From Planctomycetota bacterium (lineage in GTDB: Bacteria > Planctomycetota > Phycisphaerae > WQYP01): a DNA stretch of 39,728 nucleotides. A program made the position numbers and the translations under genes. The notes under the pieces were generated by a model. That model was given only the letters and a program-made list of their open reading frames with translations, was not told the DNA's origin and searched no databases. The stretch lies in the NCBI GenBank assembly GCA_021798635.1, contig JAJZGH010000007.1, forward strand, positions 1 through 39,728, read 5' to 3'. This document shows, piece after piece, positions 24,275 through 32,615 of the stretch (positions are counted from its first letter, which is position 1; the number at the start of each line of letters is the position of its first letter).

Positions 24275-24850
24275 ATGAGCATTGAAATAGAACTGCTGCC
24301 CCCGACTGATCGTCGCATCAGGCAAGCGATGCCGTCTGAACTGCGCCGGTGGATTGGCGAGCGTGCTGAAACGGCGGCGCGGTTACTGAACATAACCAGC
24401 GGCAACTGGATTATTCACCTCGTGAATGATAAGCGCATGATCCGTTATCACCAGCAGACCATGAACCTCGCCACGGTCACCGATGTATTGACATTTAACT
24501 ATACTGACACGCATCTTCCCGGCGCTCTGCCGGATATTGAAACTATTATCTGTGTGGATGAGGCCCAACGTCAGGCAATCCTACAGGATCATCTTCTGCC
24601 GGAACTGGAAATACTGCTTTATGCCATTCACAGCTTGCTGCATTGCGTGGGCTATGACGATTTAACGCCACGCCAGGCGCGGCGGATGCACCGCCGGGAA
24701 GATGCACTGCTGCGGCAGATGGCGCTGCCGGCGGTGTATTACAGTCCGGATCCTATCGCCGTCAGGAATAAGGCAGCGAAGCACGGCGCGGCTGGCGCAA
24801 GAATTTCCGCCAAGCGGAAAAAAACGCGCGTTAAGGGGAGTCGGCGATGA
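24275..24850 (+). CDS. ybeY: Endoribonuclease YbeY (rRNA maturation)
   Basis: YbeY is a metal-dependent single-strand endoribonuclease needed for 16S rRNA 3'-end maturation and ribosome quality control. The 191-residue protein has the central substrate region TVTDVLTFNY and the metal motif H119-S-L-L-H123 followed by CVGYDD. The family's third ligand is usually His (GYDH); here it is Asp129, a variant I associate with planctomycete YbeY but could not check. The C-terminus carries a basic extension of about 30 residues (KRKKTRVKGSRR), possibly for RNA contact. AAGGAGG precedes the ATG at 24275. It follows pgpH by 9 bases and overlaps the next gene by 4 bases (ATGA), so it is central to a three-gene operon. 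Confidence 0.9.
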   Translation: MSIEIELLPPTDRRIRQAMPSELRRWIGERAETAARLLNITSGNWIIHLVNDKRMIRYHQQTMNLATVTDVLTFNYTDTHLPGALPDIETIICVDEAQRQAILQDHLLPELEILLYAIHSLLHCVGYDDLTPRQARRMHRREDALLRQMALPAVYYSPDPIAVRNKAAKHGAAGARISAKRKKTRVKGSRR

Positions 24851-26169
24851 ATTGGCCTTTGCTGATTATCGGCGTTTCTTTAGCGGGCACTTTGCCCGCG
24901 TCTACGCTGGCGTATGCCCTGCGTGCAATGTCGCGCGTCACGCTGGAAAAAGAATTAATTAAACGCGGGCGGCAGGCCGGCTTGGATCAGCTCAATGACC
25001 AGCGGGAAAATCTCGCGTTAACGGCATCCATTGTCCGCATCGGCTTTAATGTAGCTTTGGCCGCCGCCACGCTGTACATGTTCAGCGGTGCCGCTGCGCC
25101 GGATCAGTCCCCGCTGCGATTTTCCCTCGCCGCCGCGTTGGCCGGCGTGCTATTGCTGATTTTTTCCGTGGCGATACCCAATGCGTGGGCTATTTATGGC
25201 GGAGAAAGTCTCATCGCTGCAACCTGGCCGGTGCTGCGTGTCGTCAGCGTTCTAGCGACTCCGCTGGTTGATTTCCTGAAATTATTTGATGAACTGGTGC
25301 GACGGTTGGCCGGCATTGACCCGCGGCAACACGCCGATGAGGAAGTTGCCGAAACCACCGAAGAAATTCTTGCCGCCGTCTCCGAAGGCACCGCCGAGGG
25401 CGCGGTGGATGATGAGCAGCGGAAAATGATTGAGGGCATTATCAGTTTCCGTGATTTACAGGTGGGGCAGATCATGATGCCCCGCACGGATATGATTACC
25501 ATCAGTATCACGGAGCCGCTGGACAAAATCCGCGACAAAATTTTACGCGACGGACTTTCCCGTCTGCCGGTCCATGACGGCAATCTGGATAATATCGTCG
25601 GCATTCTTTACGCTAAAGATCTGCTGCAGTTTTTGGGTACCTCAGTTGCTGACGCCGGCACACCGGAAATTCGTAAACTCATGCGACCGCCGCTGTTTGT
25701 TCCCCATTCCAAACCCCTGCGTGATCTGCTGCGGCAATTCCGCGCTCAACGGGTTCACATTGCCATTGTGCTGGATGAATTCGGAGGTACCGCCGGGCTG
25801 ATTACCAGCGAGGACATCCTTGAAGAAATTGTTGGAGACATTGCCGATGAATATGAAAAGCTACCCGCATCGCAAATCCGCCGCCTGGATGACCGCACCG
25901 TGGAAGTGGATGGGCGCACCAATATTACCGACTTGAACCGCGAGCTTGACTGTCAACTGCCGGAGAATCAGGATTATCAAACCATCAGCGGTCTGGTCAT
26001 TCATGAGTTAGGCACGATTCCCGGCAAAGGTGCCGGGGTCACTATTGAAAATATCACTATCACTGTTACGGAAAGCGATGTTCGCCGAATCAAAAAAGTT
26101 GTACTCCAACTGCCCCGGCAGGCAGAACACACAGCCGAGATCGTCACGCCGGAGCCTCAGGCCACGTGA
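24847..26169 (+). CDS. CorC/HlyC-type protein (DUF21-like membrane part, CBS pair, CorC domain)
   Basis: This 440-residue protein belongs to the CorC/CNNM/YfjD-like group linked to magnesium or other cation efflux and often called hemolysin-like. The N-terminal part has about three hydrophobic segments (about 4-24, 58-78 and 88-112) like a divergent DUF21 membrane domain. An acidic linker (ETTEEILAAVSEG, then EGAVDDEQRKMIEGII) precedes the first CBS domain (about 205-265, VGQIMMPRTDM) and the second (about 275-330, PPLFVPHSKPLRDLL, VLDEFGGTAGLIT). A CorC_HlyC transporter-associated domain (about 344-425) ends the protein. The start codon overlaps the ybeY stop, indicating translational coupling. 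ybeY followed by a CorC/YbeX homologue is conserved in many bacteria, so a role with ribosome or cation homeostasis is plausible. Confidence 0.9.
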   Translation: MNWPLLIIGVSLAGTLPASTLAYALRAMSRVTLEKELIKRGRQAGLDQLNDQRENLALTASIVRIGFNVALAAATLYMFSGAAAPDQSPLRFSLAAALAGVLLLIFSVAIPNAWAIYGGESLIAATWPVLRVVSVLATPLVDFLKLFDELVRRLAGIDPRQHADEEVAETTEEILAAVSEGTAEGAVDDEQRKMIEGIISFRDLQVGQIMMPRTDMITISITEPLDKIRDKILRDGLSRLPVHDGNLDNIVGILYAKDLLQFLGTSVADAGTPEIRKLMRPPLFVPHSKPLRDLLRQFRAQRVHIAIVLDEFGGTAGLITSEDILEEIVGDIADEYEKLPASQIRRLDDRTVEVDGRTNITDLNRELDCQLPENQDYQTISGLVIHELGTIPGKGAGVTIENITITVTESDVRRIKKVVLQLPRQAEHTAEIVTPEPQAT

Positions 26170-26304
26170 TTATTTTCCGCGTTTCAATGGCGAATACATT
26201 CTCGCATGCAAGGGTGGATCGTGCGATGACCAACGCGTGATTCTTTTTCGGTATGATAATATCTTTGGCCCGCGGATCGGTTAGACTGTGGAAAAAGGAA
26301 CCGC

Positions 26305-26892
26305 ATGACCCGTAATAGAGCAATCAAACGTCCCAATCGCAACGAAACTTCTGTGCTGCGGAATAAGCCCACCGCCCCGTCGCGGCCTGATCCGCAAACG
26401 CTGGAAATTGTCATCTGGCCTGCACCCGTGCTGACCCAACGGGCCCAGGATGTGGGAACGATCGACGCGTGGCTGTTACAGGTCATTGAGCGCATGAAGC
26501 ACCTGATGGAATCCCATGAGGGCGTGGGATTGGCGGCACCGCAGGTCGGGTTGCCGTTGCGCCTGTTTGTGATGGCGGAAAAAGCCAAAGCCGAGCAGGC
26601 CGTTGCCGTCATTAATCCTGTGCTGGAATTGGGTTCGCAAACCGAAGAAGCGGAGGAAGGGTGCCTGTCCCTGCCGGGAATTCGCGGGCAAATCATGCGG
26701 GCGAAAACAATCACGCTTTCGGGATATGATACCAAGGGTGAGCCAATTTCCATGCCGCTGGAAGGATTCCCCGCGCGCATTGCACAGCATGAAAACGACC
26801 ACCTTGACGGCGTGCTGATCATCTCCCGCATGGCCCCCACCGCGCGAATAGCCATTGGTAAAAAGCTGCGCGAATTGACCAAGCTATCATGA
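26305..26892 (+). CDS. def: Peptide deformylase
   Basis: This enzyme removes the N-formyl group from nascent proteins. All three metal/active-site motifs are present in the 195-residue protein: GVGLAAPQVG (motif 1), EEGCLSLPG with the metal Cys120 (motif 2), and QHENDHLDG with H162-E163 and H166 (motif 3). The first 35 residues are a poorly conserved basic extension. AAGGA lies upstream of the ATG at 26305. The gene is 135 bases after the corC-like gene and may share its transcript. Its 3' end touches the AbiEi-like pseudogene directly; the stop codon is at 26890-26892. No methionyl-tRNA formyltransferase gene, the usual neighbour, follows; the space is occupied by decayed sequence. Confidence 0.95.
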   Translation: MTRNRAIKRPNRNETSVLRNKPTAPSRPDPQTLEIVIWPAPVLTQRAQDVGTIDAWLLQVIERMKHLMESHEGVGLAAPQVGLPLRLFVMAEKAKAEQAVAVINPVLELGSQTEEAEEGCLSLPGIRGQIMRAKTITLSGYDTKGEPISMPLEGFPARIAQHENDHLDGVLIISRMAPTARIAIGKKLRELTKLS

Positions 26893-27170
26893 GGACTTCA
26901 GCGACCTGTCGTTTCCGGCTGTAGCGCAGGCTCTGTCGCGTCTGGCCCGCAGCGGCCGGATTGAGCGCCTGAGCAAGGGTACCTACTACCGCTGGCGACA
27001 AACCCGCTTTGGCAGAAGCCGCCCTGATCCAACACTCATTCGACAACTCGCATCCCGGCGGAACAGCATTTTTTCTTCCGGTTTCACGGTTTGATGTTGG
27101 ACTGCTGGCCGGCCCGCCCAATGCCCGGTCCTGGCACGCCAAGGAGCGCCGACGACATGAAACTCTTTGA
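26891..27170 (+). pseudogene. Decayed AbiEi-like antitoxin (DUF6088/AbiEi family)
   Basis: The frame from 26891 to the stop at 27092-27094 encodes 67 residues resembling the winged-helix N-terminus of AbiEi-type antitoxins. The matching features are AVAQALSRLARSGRIERLSKGTYY, then a RFGRSRPDPTLIRQLASRR segment like the family's LG-x-x-x-P linker (quoted in parts: AVAQALSRLARSGRI, ERLSKGTYY). It has no start codon and is fused to the end of def. After the stop, another frame (27090-27170) gives a piece (FDVGLLAGPPNARSW, HAKERRR) that could be the antitoxin's C-terminal part, ending by overlap with the toxin-like start at 27157. The middle of the protein is missing, so it has lost its start, a central block and its frame. 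The family assignment is by motif memory only. Confidence 0.55.
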
Positions 27171-27276
27171 GCATCCGGATTTTGAACAAGTCGTGCCTGG
27201 TGCCCACTCGCATTTTCGTGGTCGTGGTTTACGGCAGGTTCAGCGTCGCTTCACGACGATCCAAAATCTCCTGTGA
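27157..27276 (+). pseudogene. Truncated AbiEii-like toxin remnant
   Basis: An ATG at 27157 opens a 39-residue frame starting MKLFEHPDFEQ and continuing HFRGRGL, which resembles the first residues of AbiEii-type nucleotidyltransferase toxins. In those proteins an EKDYYVTE-type motif follows; here the reading frame departs and stops at 27276. The catalytic nucleotidyltransferase core is absent, so the product cannot be active. It overlaps the end of the antitoxin-like fragment by 14 bases, the arrangement expected for an abiEi-abiEii operon. Confidence 0.5.
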
Positions 27277-27346
27277 TACCCGGTGGGAACAGGGCTTGCC
27301 ATGGGGTGGACGGGGAAACGGATTTTCCCGATGTTGCGTCCCGTGA

Positions 27347-29176
27347 TTATTCAGGGTGCGTGGCAGGACTTATGGCACCGCGAACTGCCTGCAACACAAA
27401 CAGGGTTTGAATATAGTGACCGTCGTTGATGCGATCGATAATTCTGATTTTGCGATGGGTCTGGCGGGCAATGGAAGTAACTTGCCGGGCAAAGACGCCT
27501 TCATCCCGCGTGAGAATGTAGAGGCGATGCGGACTGTGTTCTGCGATGGCGGTCAGTTGGGCGGGACTTTTCATCGGTAGAATTTCATCGGCATAATACA
27601 ACACCCCCAGCCACATTCGGTCCCCCATGAGTGTATAAATCCGATGGCCCTGAACTACGGCCATCATTTGCCGGGTTGCCGCGCGATAGCGGCTGATCTG
27701 ATATCCTTTGCCATCCACGTAAGCCCAGTTCATCGCCAGCATAAATAGCCAACCCGCCAGCGCATATATCCAGAAAGCACGCTCAAACCGGCGACTGAAT
27801 TCCCAACGCCACAGTACCACTCCCATGGCCATGACCAGCAGCGCTACGGCCGCCCAGCCAACAGGAGTCAACGCTGCCAATCCGGGCTTAAGCAGGGATG
27901 CGGCCTGCAGGGCGGTCCAATGGCCGGGAAAATTTGCGGATGGGTGCTGCGCCAGCATGACAACAGGAATGAGAATTAACACCAGCACACCGGCCCCAAT
28001 GAACATGATGCTTTGTGCGGCCAGAAGAATTTTTGCCGGTGGTTCCAAGTCCAAATCTTTTTTCAACCGGGAAAATTCCTGCCACAGTGCGCCAATCAGC
28101 AGCGCCGCAAAGGGGAAATTCTGGAGGGCATAGCGCTGCTTTTTTTGTGCCGGAATCGTCAGAAAAATCAGGCCCAGCACCAGGACGATCCAGAACATCC
28201 AGCGACTGCGGCGTTCCTGCGGTGTCGGGGGCGGATCAGATTGTGTGGGCAAAAACGGTAATGCCAGGCCGGCGATCAAGGCTGGTGTCCAGGGAAAGAC
28301 CCATGCGATCATCGCCAGATAATACCATCGCGTATCGGGCAGCACGCTGACATAGCGGCGAAATTGCCGGGTCCAGATATCCCAGGCGCTTCCGCCATAT
28401 TCAGTGTGATACCGTACGGTTACGGCAACAAGCCAGGGGGCGAACACCGCAATAGAAACAATCAGTGCCAGAAGAATTCCCAGCCAGCAGCGGCTGTTTT
28501 TGCGATGCTCCCACAGCAGCCAGAAGCCGAAGGGCACCAGCACGTACATCGGCGGCACCGGCCCCTTGCTTAATACGGCCAGCCCCAGCGCGACGCCGCC
28601 CAATCCGGACCAGACCCACCAGCGTTTGGGATATTCAGTTGCGGCCAGCAATCCTAAAAATCCCAGCGTGGTAAAGGCTGTCCCGTAAATATCATAAGAC
28701 GCCATCCGAGCCTGCCGGATGAACACCACCATAGAAGCCAGGGCAATGGCGGCAAACAATCCCAACCGCCGATCACGGGAGGTCACACACCCGATGCCAT
28801 AGGTAGCCCAGCAGGTAACCAAACCCAGCAAAACCGAGGGCAGGCGAACCACCCACAGGTTGTCGGTATGAAACAGCATCGCCAGGGCGGCAGGTATCCA
28901 AACCGGCAGCGGCGGCTTTTCCAGCCGCGGCATGCCGCCGAGCGTGGGAATCAGCCAGTGGCCATCACGATACGCTTCGCGGATGGGCACCAGATTAAAC
29001 AATTCCATCATCGCGGTGGCTTGGCCGTGACCCAATAATTCCAGGAACAGCGGTAGTGCGAAAGCGGTGATAATCGCCAGGGCAGCCCAGTGCGGAATAT
29101 TCCAATCTGCGGCCGTCACCATATTGTCCGTAGAGTTGGCGGAGTGAGAGTTGGAACTGGAAGGTGTTTCGTTCAT
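27347..29176 (-). CDS. GT39-family (ArnT-like) membrane glycosyltransferase
   Basis: This multi-spanning membrane protein of 609 residues resembles ArnT and other GT-C enzymes that transfer a sugar from a polyprenyl-phosphate carrier to lipid A or another surface acceptor on the outer face of the inner membrane. The first external loop holds the family signature: an acidic residue (E58 in MMELF), then REAYRDGHWLIPTLGG and LEKPPLPVW. About ten to twelve hydrophobic helices follow, then a soluble C-terminal part of about 130 residues (from about 480). Its ATG overlaps the stop of the GT2 gene by 4 bases (ATGA), so the two are translationally coupled. The likely logic is that GT2 makes the polyprenyl-phosphate sugar donor and this enzyme uses it. 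The sugar and acceptor are unknown. Confidence 0.85.
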   Translation of the reverse strand: MNETPSSSNSHSANSTDNMVTAADWNIPHWAALAIITAFALPLFLELLGHGQATAMMELFNLVPIREAYRDGHWLIPTLGGMPRLEKPPLPVWIPAALAMLFHTDNLWVVRLPSVLLGLVTCWATYGIGCVTSRDRRLGLFAAIALASMVVFIRQARMASYDIYGTAFTTLGFLGLLAATEYPKRWWVWSGLGGVALGLAVLSKGPVPPMYVLVPFGFWLLWEHRKNSRCWLGILLALIVSIAVFAPWLVAVTVRYHTEYGGSAWDIWTRQFRRYVSVLPDTRWYYLAMIAWVFPWTPALIAGLALPFLPTQSDPPPTPQERRSRWMFWIVLVLGLIFLTIPAQKKQRYALQNFPFAALLIGALWQEFSRLKKDLDLEPPAKILLAAQSIMFIGAGVLVLILIPVVMLAQHPSANFPGHWTALQAASLLKPGLAALTPVGWAAVALLVMAMGVVLWRWEFSRRFERAFWIYALAGWLFMLAMNWAYVDGKGYQISRYRAATRQMMAVVQGHRIYTLMGDRMWLGVLYYADEILPMKSPAQLTAIAEHSPHRLYILTRDEGVFARQVTSIARQTHRKIRIIDRINDGHYIQTLFVLQAVRGAISPATHPE

Positions 29177-30255
29177 GCCGGCCCAATATGATCATGCGAA
29201 TGTCTTAGTTGCAGCAGCGGCTTGCCGGGCCGCCCACGCCAGACCTGCTGCCCGTGACGGATTTCCCGCACGGTATACACGGGCTTACGTTGAGCTTCGA
29301 AATACACCCGCGAAATCAGCTCGGCCAGCAGTCCGGTGGAAAAAAACATCAGCGCCATCATAAACAGCATGGCACCCAGAATCAGCAGCGGCCCGTGCGT
29401 CGTAAGAATGCTGTAACCGCGAATTTTTTCATAAATTAAAAATAGACCAATCAGAAAAGATCCCGCCAGAGAAATTAAGCCGATTTTCCCAAATAAATGC
29501 AGCGGCCGCGTGAGATAACTGTTGAGGAATTTAATCGTCAACAAGTCCAGCATCACGCGAAAGGTCCTGCCGATTCCATAATTGGACGGGCGATAGGGGG
29601 CGTTAATATTTTTAATGGGCACTTCGGCAATAGTGGCACCGGCCATGGCCGCCAGAGCCGGGATAAAGCGGTGCGAATCACCATACAGATTCAGGTGCTC
29701 AATAAGATCGCGGCGGTAGGCTTTGAACGTGGTACCGAAGTCATGAATCTCCACACCCGATATTTTTCGGATCAGCCAATTGGCGGTTTTGCTGGGTATA
29801 CGCCGGAGAAAAAGGCCGTCAGCCCGGCGTTGCCGCCAGCCGGAAACGACATCATAGCCTTCCTCAATTTTGGTAATGAATTTCGGAATTTCATCCGGGT
29901 CGTGCTGTAAATCACCGTCCATGGCGATAATGATCTCCCCGCGGGCATGGTCAAACCCGGCCGCCAGTGCGGGCGTTTGTCCAAAGTTTCGCCGCAACCG
30001 AATCACCAGCACATGTTCATCGGTCTGCCCCAGGCTGCGTAGCTTGTCATAGGTTGAATCGGAGCTGCCGTCATCAATAAAAATAATCTCGTAAGGCTTT
30101 CCCAGCGCGGAAAAGTTACGCGTCAGGGCGGCGTAAAGCTCGGCGACGGAGGCCTCTTCGTTATACATGGGAACAACCATGGAATAATAGGGCTGCGGCG
30201 TGACATGCTGCCAATCTGTCGGCGGGGGAGCCAATTGTGTTGAAATCATTTCCAT
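29173..30255 (-). CDS. GT2 glycosyltransferase, polyprenyl-phosphate sugar synthase (ArnC/DPM-like)
   Basis: This 360-residue enzyme is predicted to transfer a sugar from a nucleotide donor to undecaprenyl phosphate at the inner face of the membrane. The GT-A domain begins YSMVVPMYNEEASV, with FIDDGSSD as the nucleotide-binding motif and D113-G-D115 (MDGDLQHDPDE) as the metal motif. RRNFGQTPALAAGFDHA and IHDFGTTFKAYRRD are typical of the ArnC/GtrB/DPM1-like group. Two C-terminal TM segments (about 256-282 and 294-318) anchor it. CAGGAG lies 5 bases before the ATG at 30255 and partly inside a hairpin (30263-30284). It is coupled to the GT39 gene by an ATGA overlap. Confidence 0.9.
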   Translation of the reverse strand: MEMISTQLAPPPTDWQHVTPQPYYSMVVPMYNEEASVAELYAALTRNFSALGKPYEIIFIDDGSSDSTYDKLRSLGQTDEHVLVIRLRRNFGQTPALAAGFDHARGEIIIAMDGDLQHDPDEIPKFITKIEEGYDVVSGWRQRRADGLFLRRIPSKTANWLIRKISGVEIHDFGTTFKAYRRDLIEHLNLYGDSHRFIPALAAMAGATIAEVPIKNINAPYRPSNYGIGRTFRVMLDLLTIKFLNSYLTRPLHLFGKIGLISLAGSFLIGLFLIYEKIRGYSILTTHGPLLILGAMLFMMALMFFSTGLLAELISRVYFEAQRKPVYTVREIRHGQQVWRGRPGKPLLQLRHSHDHIGPA

Positions 30256-30260
30256 ATTAA

Positions 30261-30284
30261 CTCCTGCCGGAATCTGCCGGCAGG
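30261..30284 (-). promoter_or_regulatory. Hairpin overlapping the ribosome binding site of the GT2 gene
   Basis: In the minus-strand sense CCTGCCGG (30284-30277) pairs perfectly with CCGGCAGG (30270-30263) around a 6-base loop, and the Shine-Dalgarno AGGAG (30265-30261) begins inside the second arm. The ATG at 30255 follows 5 bases later. The stem would mask the ribosome binding site unless opened, or it could act as a processing signal or weak terminator after the upstream SPOR-like gene. Confidence 0.45.
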
Positions 30285-30334
30285 TCCTTCAATTCACGCC
30301 GGGCCGTTTTCACTGGCCGCACAGATTATAAACC

Positions 30335-31180
30335 TTACTGACTGCGTTGGACATGCGCATAGTAGGCAGTGTTAAAGTCGCTGCGGCCGGCACGGCGGGC
30401 ATCGGGAAGCAGGCTTCCGATGTACACGACCTTCCGCCGCAGAGCGATAGCCGCCGCCCCGGCACGGTGTTTAAAGCCACGCACCGAAATTACGCATTTG
30501 AAATTTTGCGGGCCATTTTCAATCGTGACGCTGACCCCGTGCCTGGCAATAAACCCGGCGGCATGTTGCGCATATCGGGGCAGCGTGGTCAAAATAACCA
30601 GATACCACCGATTTGGGGAACGAACAACCTGCGATGCGGGCACCACCCGGCCGCCGGATACGCGGCGCGTTGGTTTTGCGGGTGCCGGTGCCGGCGTTGA
30701 ACCAGTATCATTAAAGGGCAGTAGCTGCGGCTGCACAAGCCCCGGCGTCGGCGTGCCAGGAGTTATGGCCACGGGTTGCAGCGGCTGACGTGCGGCGTGA
30801 TGGCTGGTGGAAATAATGATGATCACAGCTAGAATCAGTGCCACAGCCCCTGCAATCACCACCAGTATCCAGGGACGGAAGCGGGCAAGGATCTGGTCCA
30901 GCAGAACGGGGTCCGCAGACGACGGCGATCCGGAGGCTGGAATCTGCGATTCCGCTTTTGCCGCGGAGGCGGCCGGAAAAAGCGACGCTCTGGTCGGCGG
31001 CGGCCGGATTGAACCGGTGGCCGGTATGCGCAACGGCGTGCGATTATTCATGGAGGGTGTGGATTCCACCGTCGGAGGCTTGGGCATGGCCGCAGGAGTC
31101 TCCTTTTTAGGGGTTTTCTGGGCCGTCCTGCCCAACACTTCATAGAGAGTGGCGGCATCTTTTTTTCTATTTGTCGCCAT
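30335..31180 (-). CDS. Single-pass membrane protein with SPOR-like C-terminus
   Basis: The 281-residue protein starts MATNRKKDAATLYEVLGR. It then has a Pro/Ala/Ser-rich disordered stretch (20-95), one transmembrane helix (about 104-125), a periplasmic Pro/Thr/Ala-rich linker (130-185) and a C-terminal domain (about 190-270: RWYLVILTTLPRYAQHAAGF, then VSVTIENG and VISVRGFKHR). The last part looks like a SPOR-type RNP-fold domain, which binds denuded peptidoglycan glycan at division sites, but the match is weak. GAGGTG before the ATG at 31180 favours this start over a longer frame beginning at 31288. It is followed 79 bases later by the GT2 gene, perhaps in the same transcript. If the SPOR assignment is right, a cell-envelope role is likely. 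Confidence 0.6.
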   Translation of the reverse strand: MATNRKKDAATLYEVLGRTAQKTPKKETPAAMPKPPTVESTPSMNNRTPLRIPATGSIRPPPTRASLFPAASAAKAESQIPASGSPSSADPVLLDQILARFRPWILVVIAGAVALILAVIIIISTSHHAARQPLQPVAITPGTPTPGLVQPQLLPFNDTGSTPAPAPAKPTRRVSGGRVVPASQVVRSPNRWYLVILTTLPRYAQHAAGFIARHGVSVTIENGPQNFKCVISVRGFKHRAGAAAIALRRKVVYIGSLLPDARRAGRSDFNTAYYAHVQRSQ

Positions 31181-31326
31181 GCAACACCTCGAAAATTCGC
31201 CAGCCTGAAAATTCGTGCCAGTCGGATATAGCGTAATGTATCGGGCCGGAGCGGTAACTACAATCGCCGGAGTGAATATTTTTTTCAATTCCCCCGTTCA
31301 ATAAATCAAGTATCATGGAATAACCA

Positions 31327-32571
31327 ATGGCAATGGAAGATCTGATGACCCTGTTTTTTCTTCATCCTGAACTGCTGTTTCTTCCGGCGCTGGTCGCCGC
31401 AGGAGGCTGGTTTCTGCTGCCTCGAAGGGGAATCACTGAGCACCCATTTACCATACTGGAATTCTGGCCGGAGGAATCCTATAAGGTTGCGGGCCGGTGG
31501 AATGCAACGCCGGATTGGCCATGGATATTGATTCTCATAGCGGCGGTGCTTGCGGCATTGGCATTATGTTCACCGCGTCTGCAAACGGCCAAGCTGAAAC
31601 ACCCAGCCGCACCAAGCGTAACGCTCCACGCCGTGGGCCGGAGCATTCCGCAGGACACCCGAACTCTGGATGTGTTTATTCAGGGTCGCAATATTCCGCG
31701 CGGTTCTGATTACCAGGTCATCCTGACCGGGGGCGGGCAAATCCTGCAACGGACGGTATCCGCGGAAGCGTTGAAAGCAGGAATCGACATTTCTCCGCTT
31801 AGGGCGACTCCCACGATTACCGTCGTGGTTAAGCATAATCATCGTGTCATCGCCCAGGAAATATTGCTGCACATTTCAACGGTCAGGATCATTGCCGGGC
31901 ATTTTATCGGCACACCGTCAACCGCGTTTCTGCGGCTCTTTGCGGCCCTGCCGCAGGTGACTCTGCACGGCAACGCGACCGATCGCAGCATCTGGATCGT
32001 TCATCAGGGCCGCTTTAACCCGCGCATCCTGCACGGCGTTTCCAACAGCACCATTGTTCTACTGGGTCCGACGCCTGGCCCGGGGCTGTCACCGCGCGCG
32101 GAAATGACTCTGCACCCAAGCACTCCCCTGACCGCACTAAATCATCACGGGTTCATGCACGCGGTAGATCTTTCCGGTGTGATGGTGCGGAAACTTTTTA
32201 CAGCGCGATTGGATTCGCATTGGGAAAGCCTTATCACCATTCAAGGCCGCCCCTGGCTGGCGGAACGGAATGATGCGACCCATGGGCAAACGTGGCTGTG
32301 GGTTGCCGGGCCAATGGATTGGACCACCTGGCCGGATCATGCTTCTTTTGTAATTTTTTTCGCCAATGTCCTGGCACATCTGCAAAATACGGCCGGCGCG
32401 GACACGCCGGGCAACTGGTGGAGGGCCGCCGCCTCACCGACACCGCGCATACCGCACCGGCCAACGGTTGCACGACGGTCAACGAATCTTAATATGGCTC
32501 TTGCCGTTCTGGCATGCGCCTGTCTGCTTATGGCAACAGCGCCGCTGGCATGGCGCACCCGGACCGCATAA
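31327..32571 (+). CDS. BatA-like membrane protein (aerotolerance regulator N-terminal type)
   Basis: This 414-residue protein starts with the pattern of BatA N-terminal domains: FFLHPELLFLPALVAAGGWFLLPRR (one TM, given here in pieces: FFLHPELLFLPA, LVAAGGWFLL), then a short cytoplasmic piece and a second TM (about 59-78, WPWILILIAAVLAALAL). A large soluble region (about 80-385) contains no von Willebrand A metal site that I can see. A third TM lies near the C-terminus (about 388-406). Planctomycetes often carry such BatA-like proteins near MoxR/BatA-type operons; no MoxR gene is present here. The start may be the ATG at 31345 rather than 31327, since the family usually begins right before FLHP. 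It is convergent with the AsmA-like gene (44-base gap) and divergent from the SPOR-like gene. Confidence 0.6.
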   Translation: MAMEDLMTLFFLHPELLFLPALVAAGGWFLLPRRGITEHPFTILEFWPEESYKVAGRWNATPDWPWILILIAAVLAALALCSPRLQTAKLKHPAAPSVTLHAVGRSIPQDTRTLDVFIQGRNIPRGSDYQVILTGGGQILQRTVSAEALKAGIDISPLRATPTITVVVKHNHRVIAQEILLHISTVRIIAGHFIGTPSTAFLRLFAALPQVTLHGNATDRSIWIVHQGRFNPRILHGVSNSTIVLLGPTPGPGLSPRAEMTLHPSTPLTALNHHGFMHAVDLSGVMVRKLFTARLDSHWESLITIQGRPWLAERNDATHGQTWLWVAGPMDWTTWPDHASFVIFFANVLAHLQNTAGADTPGNWWRAAASPTPRIPHRPTVARRSTNLNMALAVLACACLLMATAPLAWRTRTA

Positions 32572-32615
32572 CCTCAACCGGAAAAAGACTACCATCCATG
32601 AACGCACAGGCGCTG

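Noticed and set aside
26184..26882. A 232-codon open frame on the minus strand opposite def
   Set aside because: Antisense to peptide deformylase, whose three motifs are all intact; Ser/Arg-rich shadow product.
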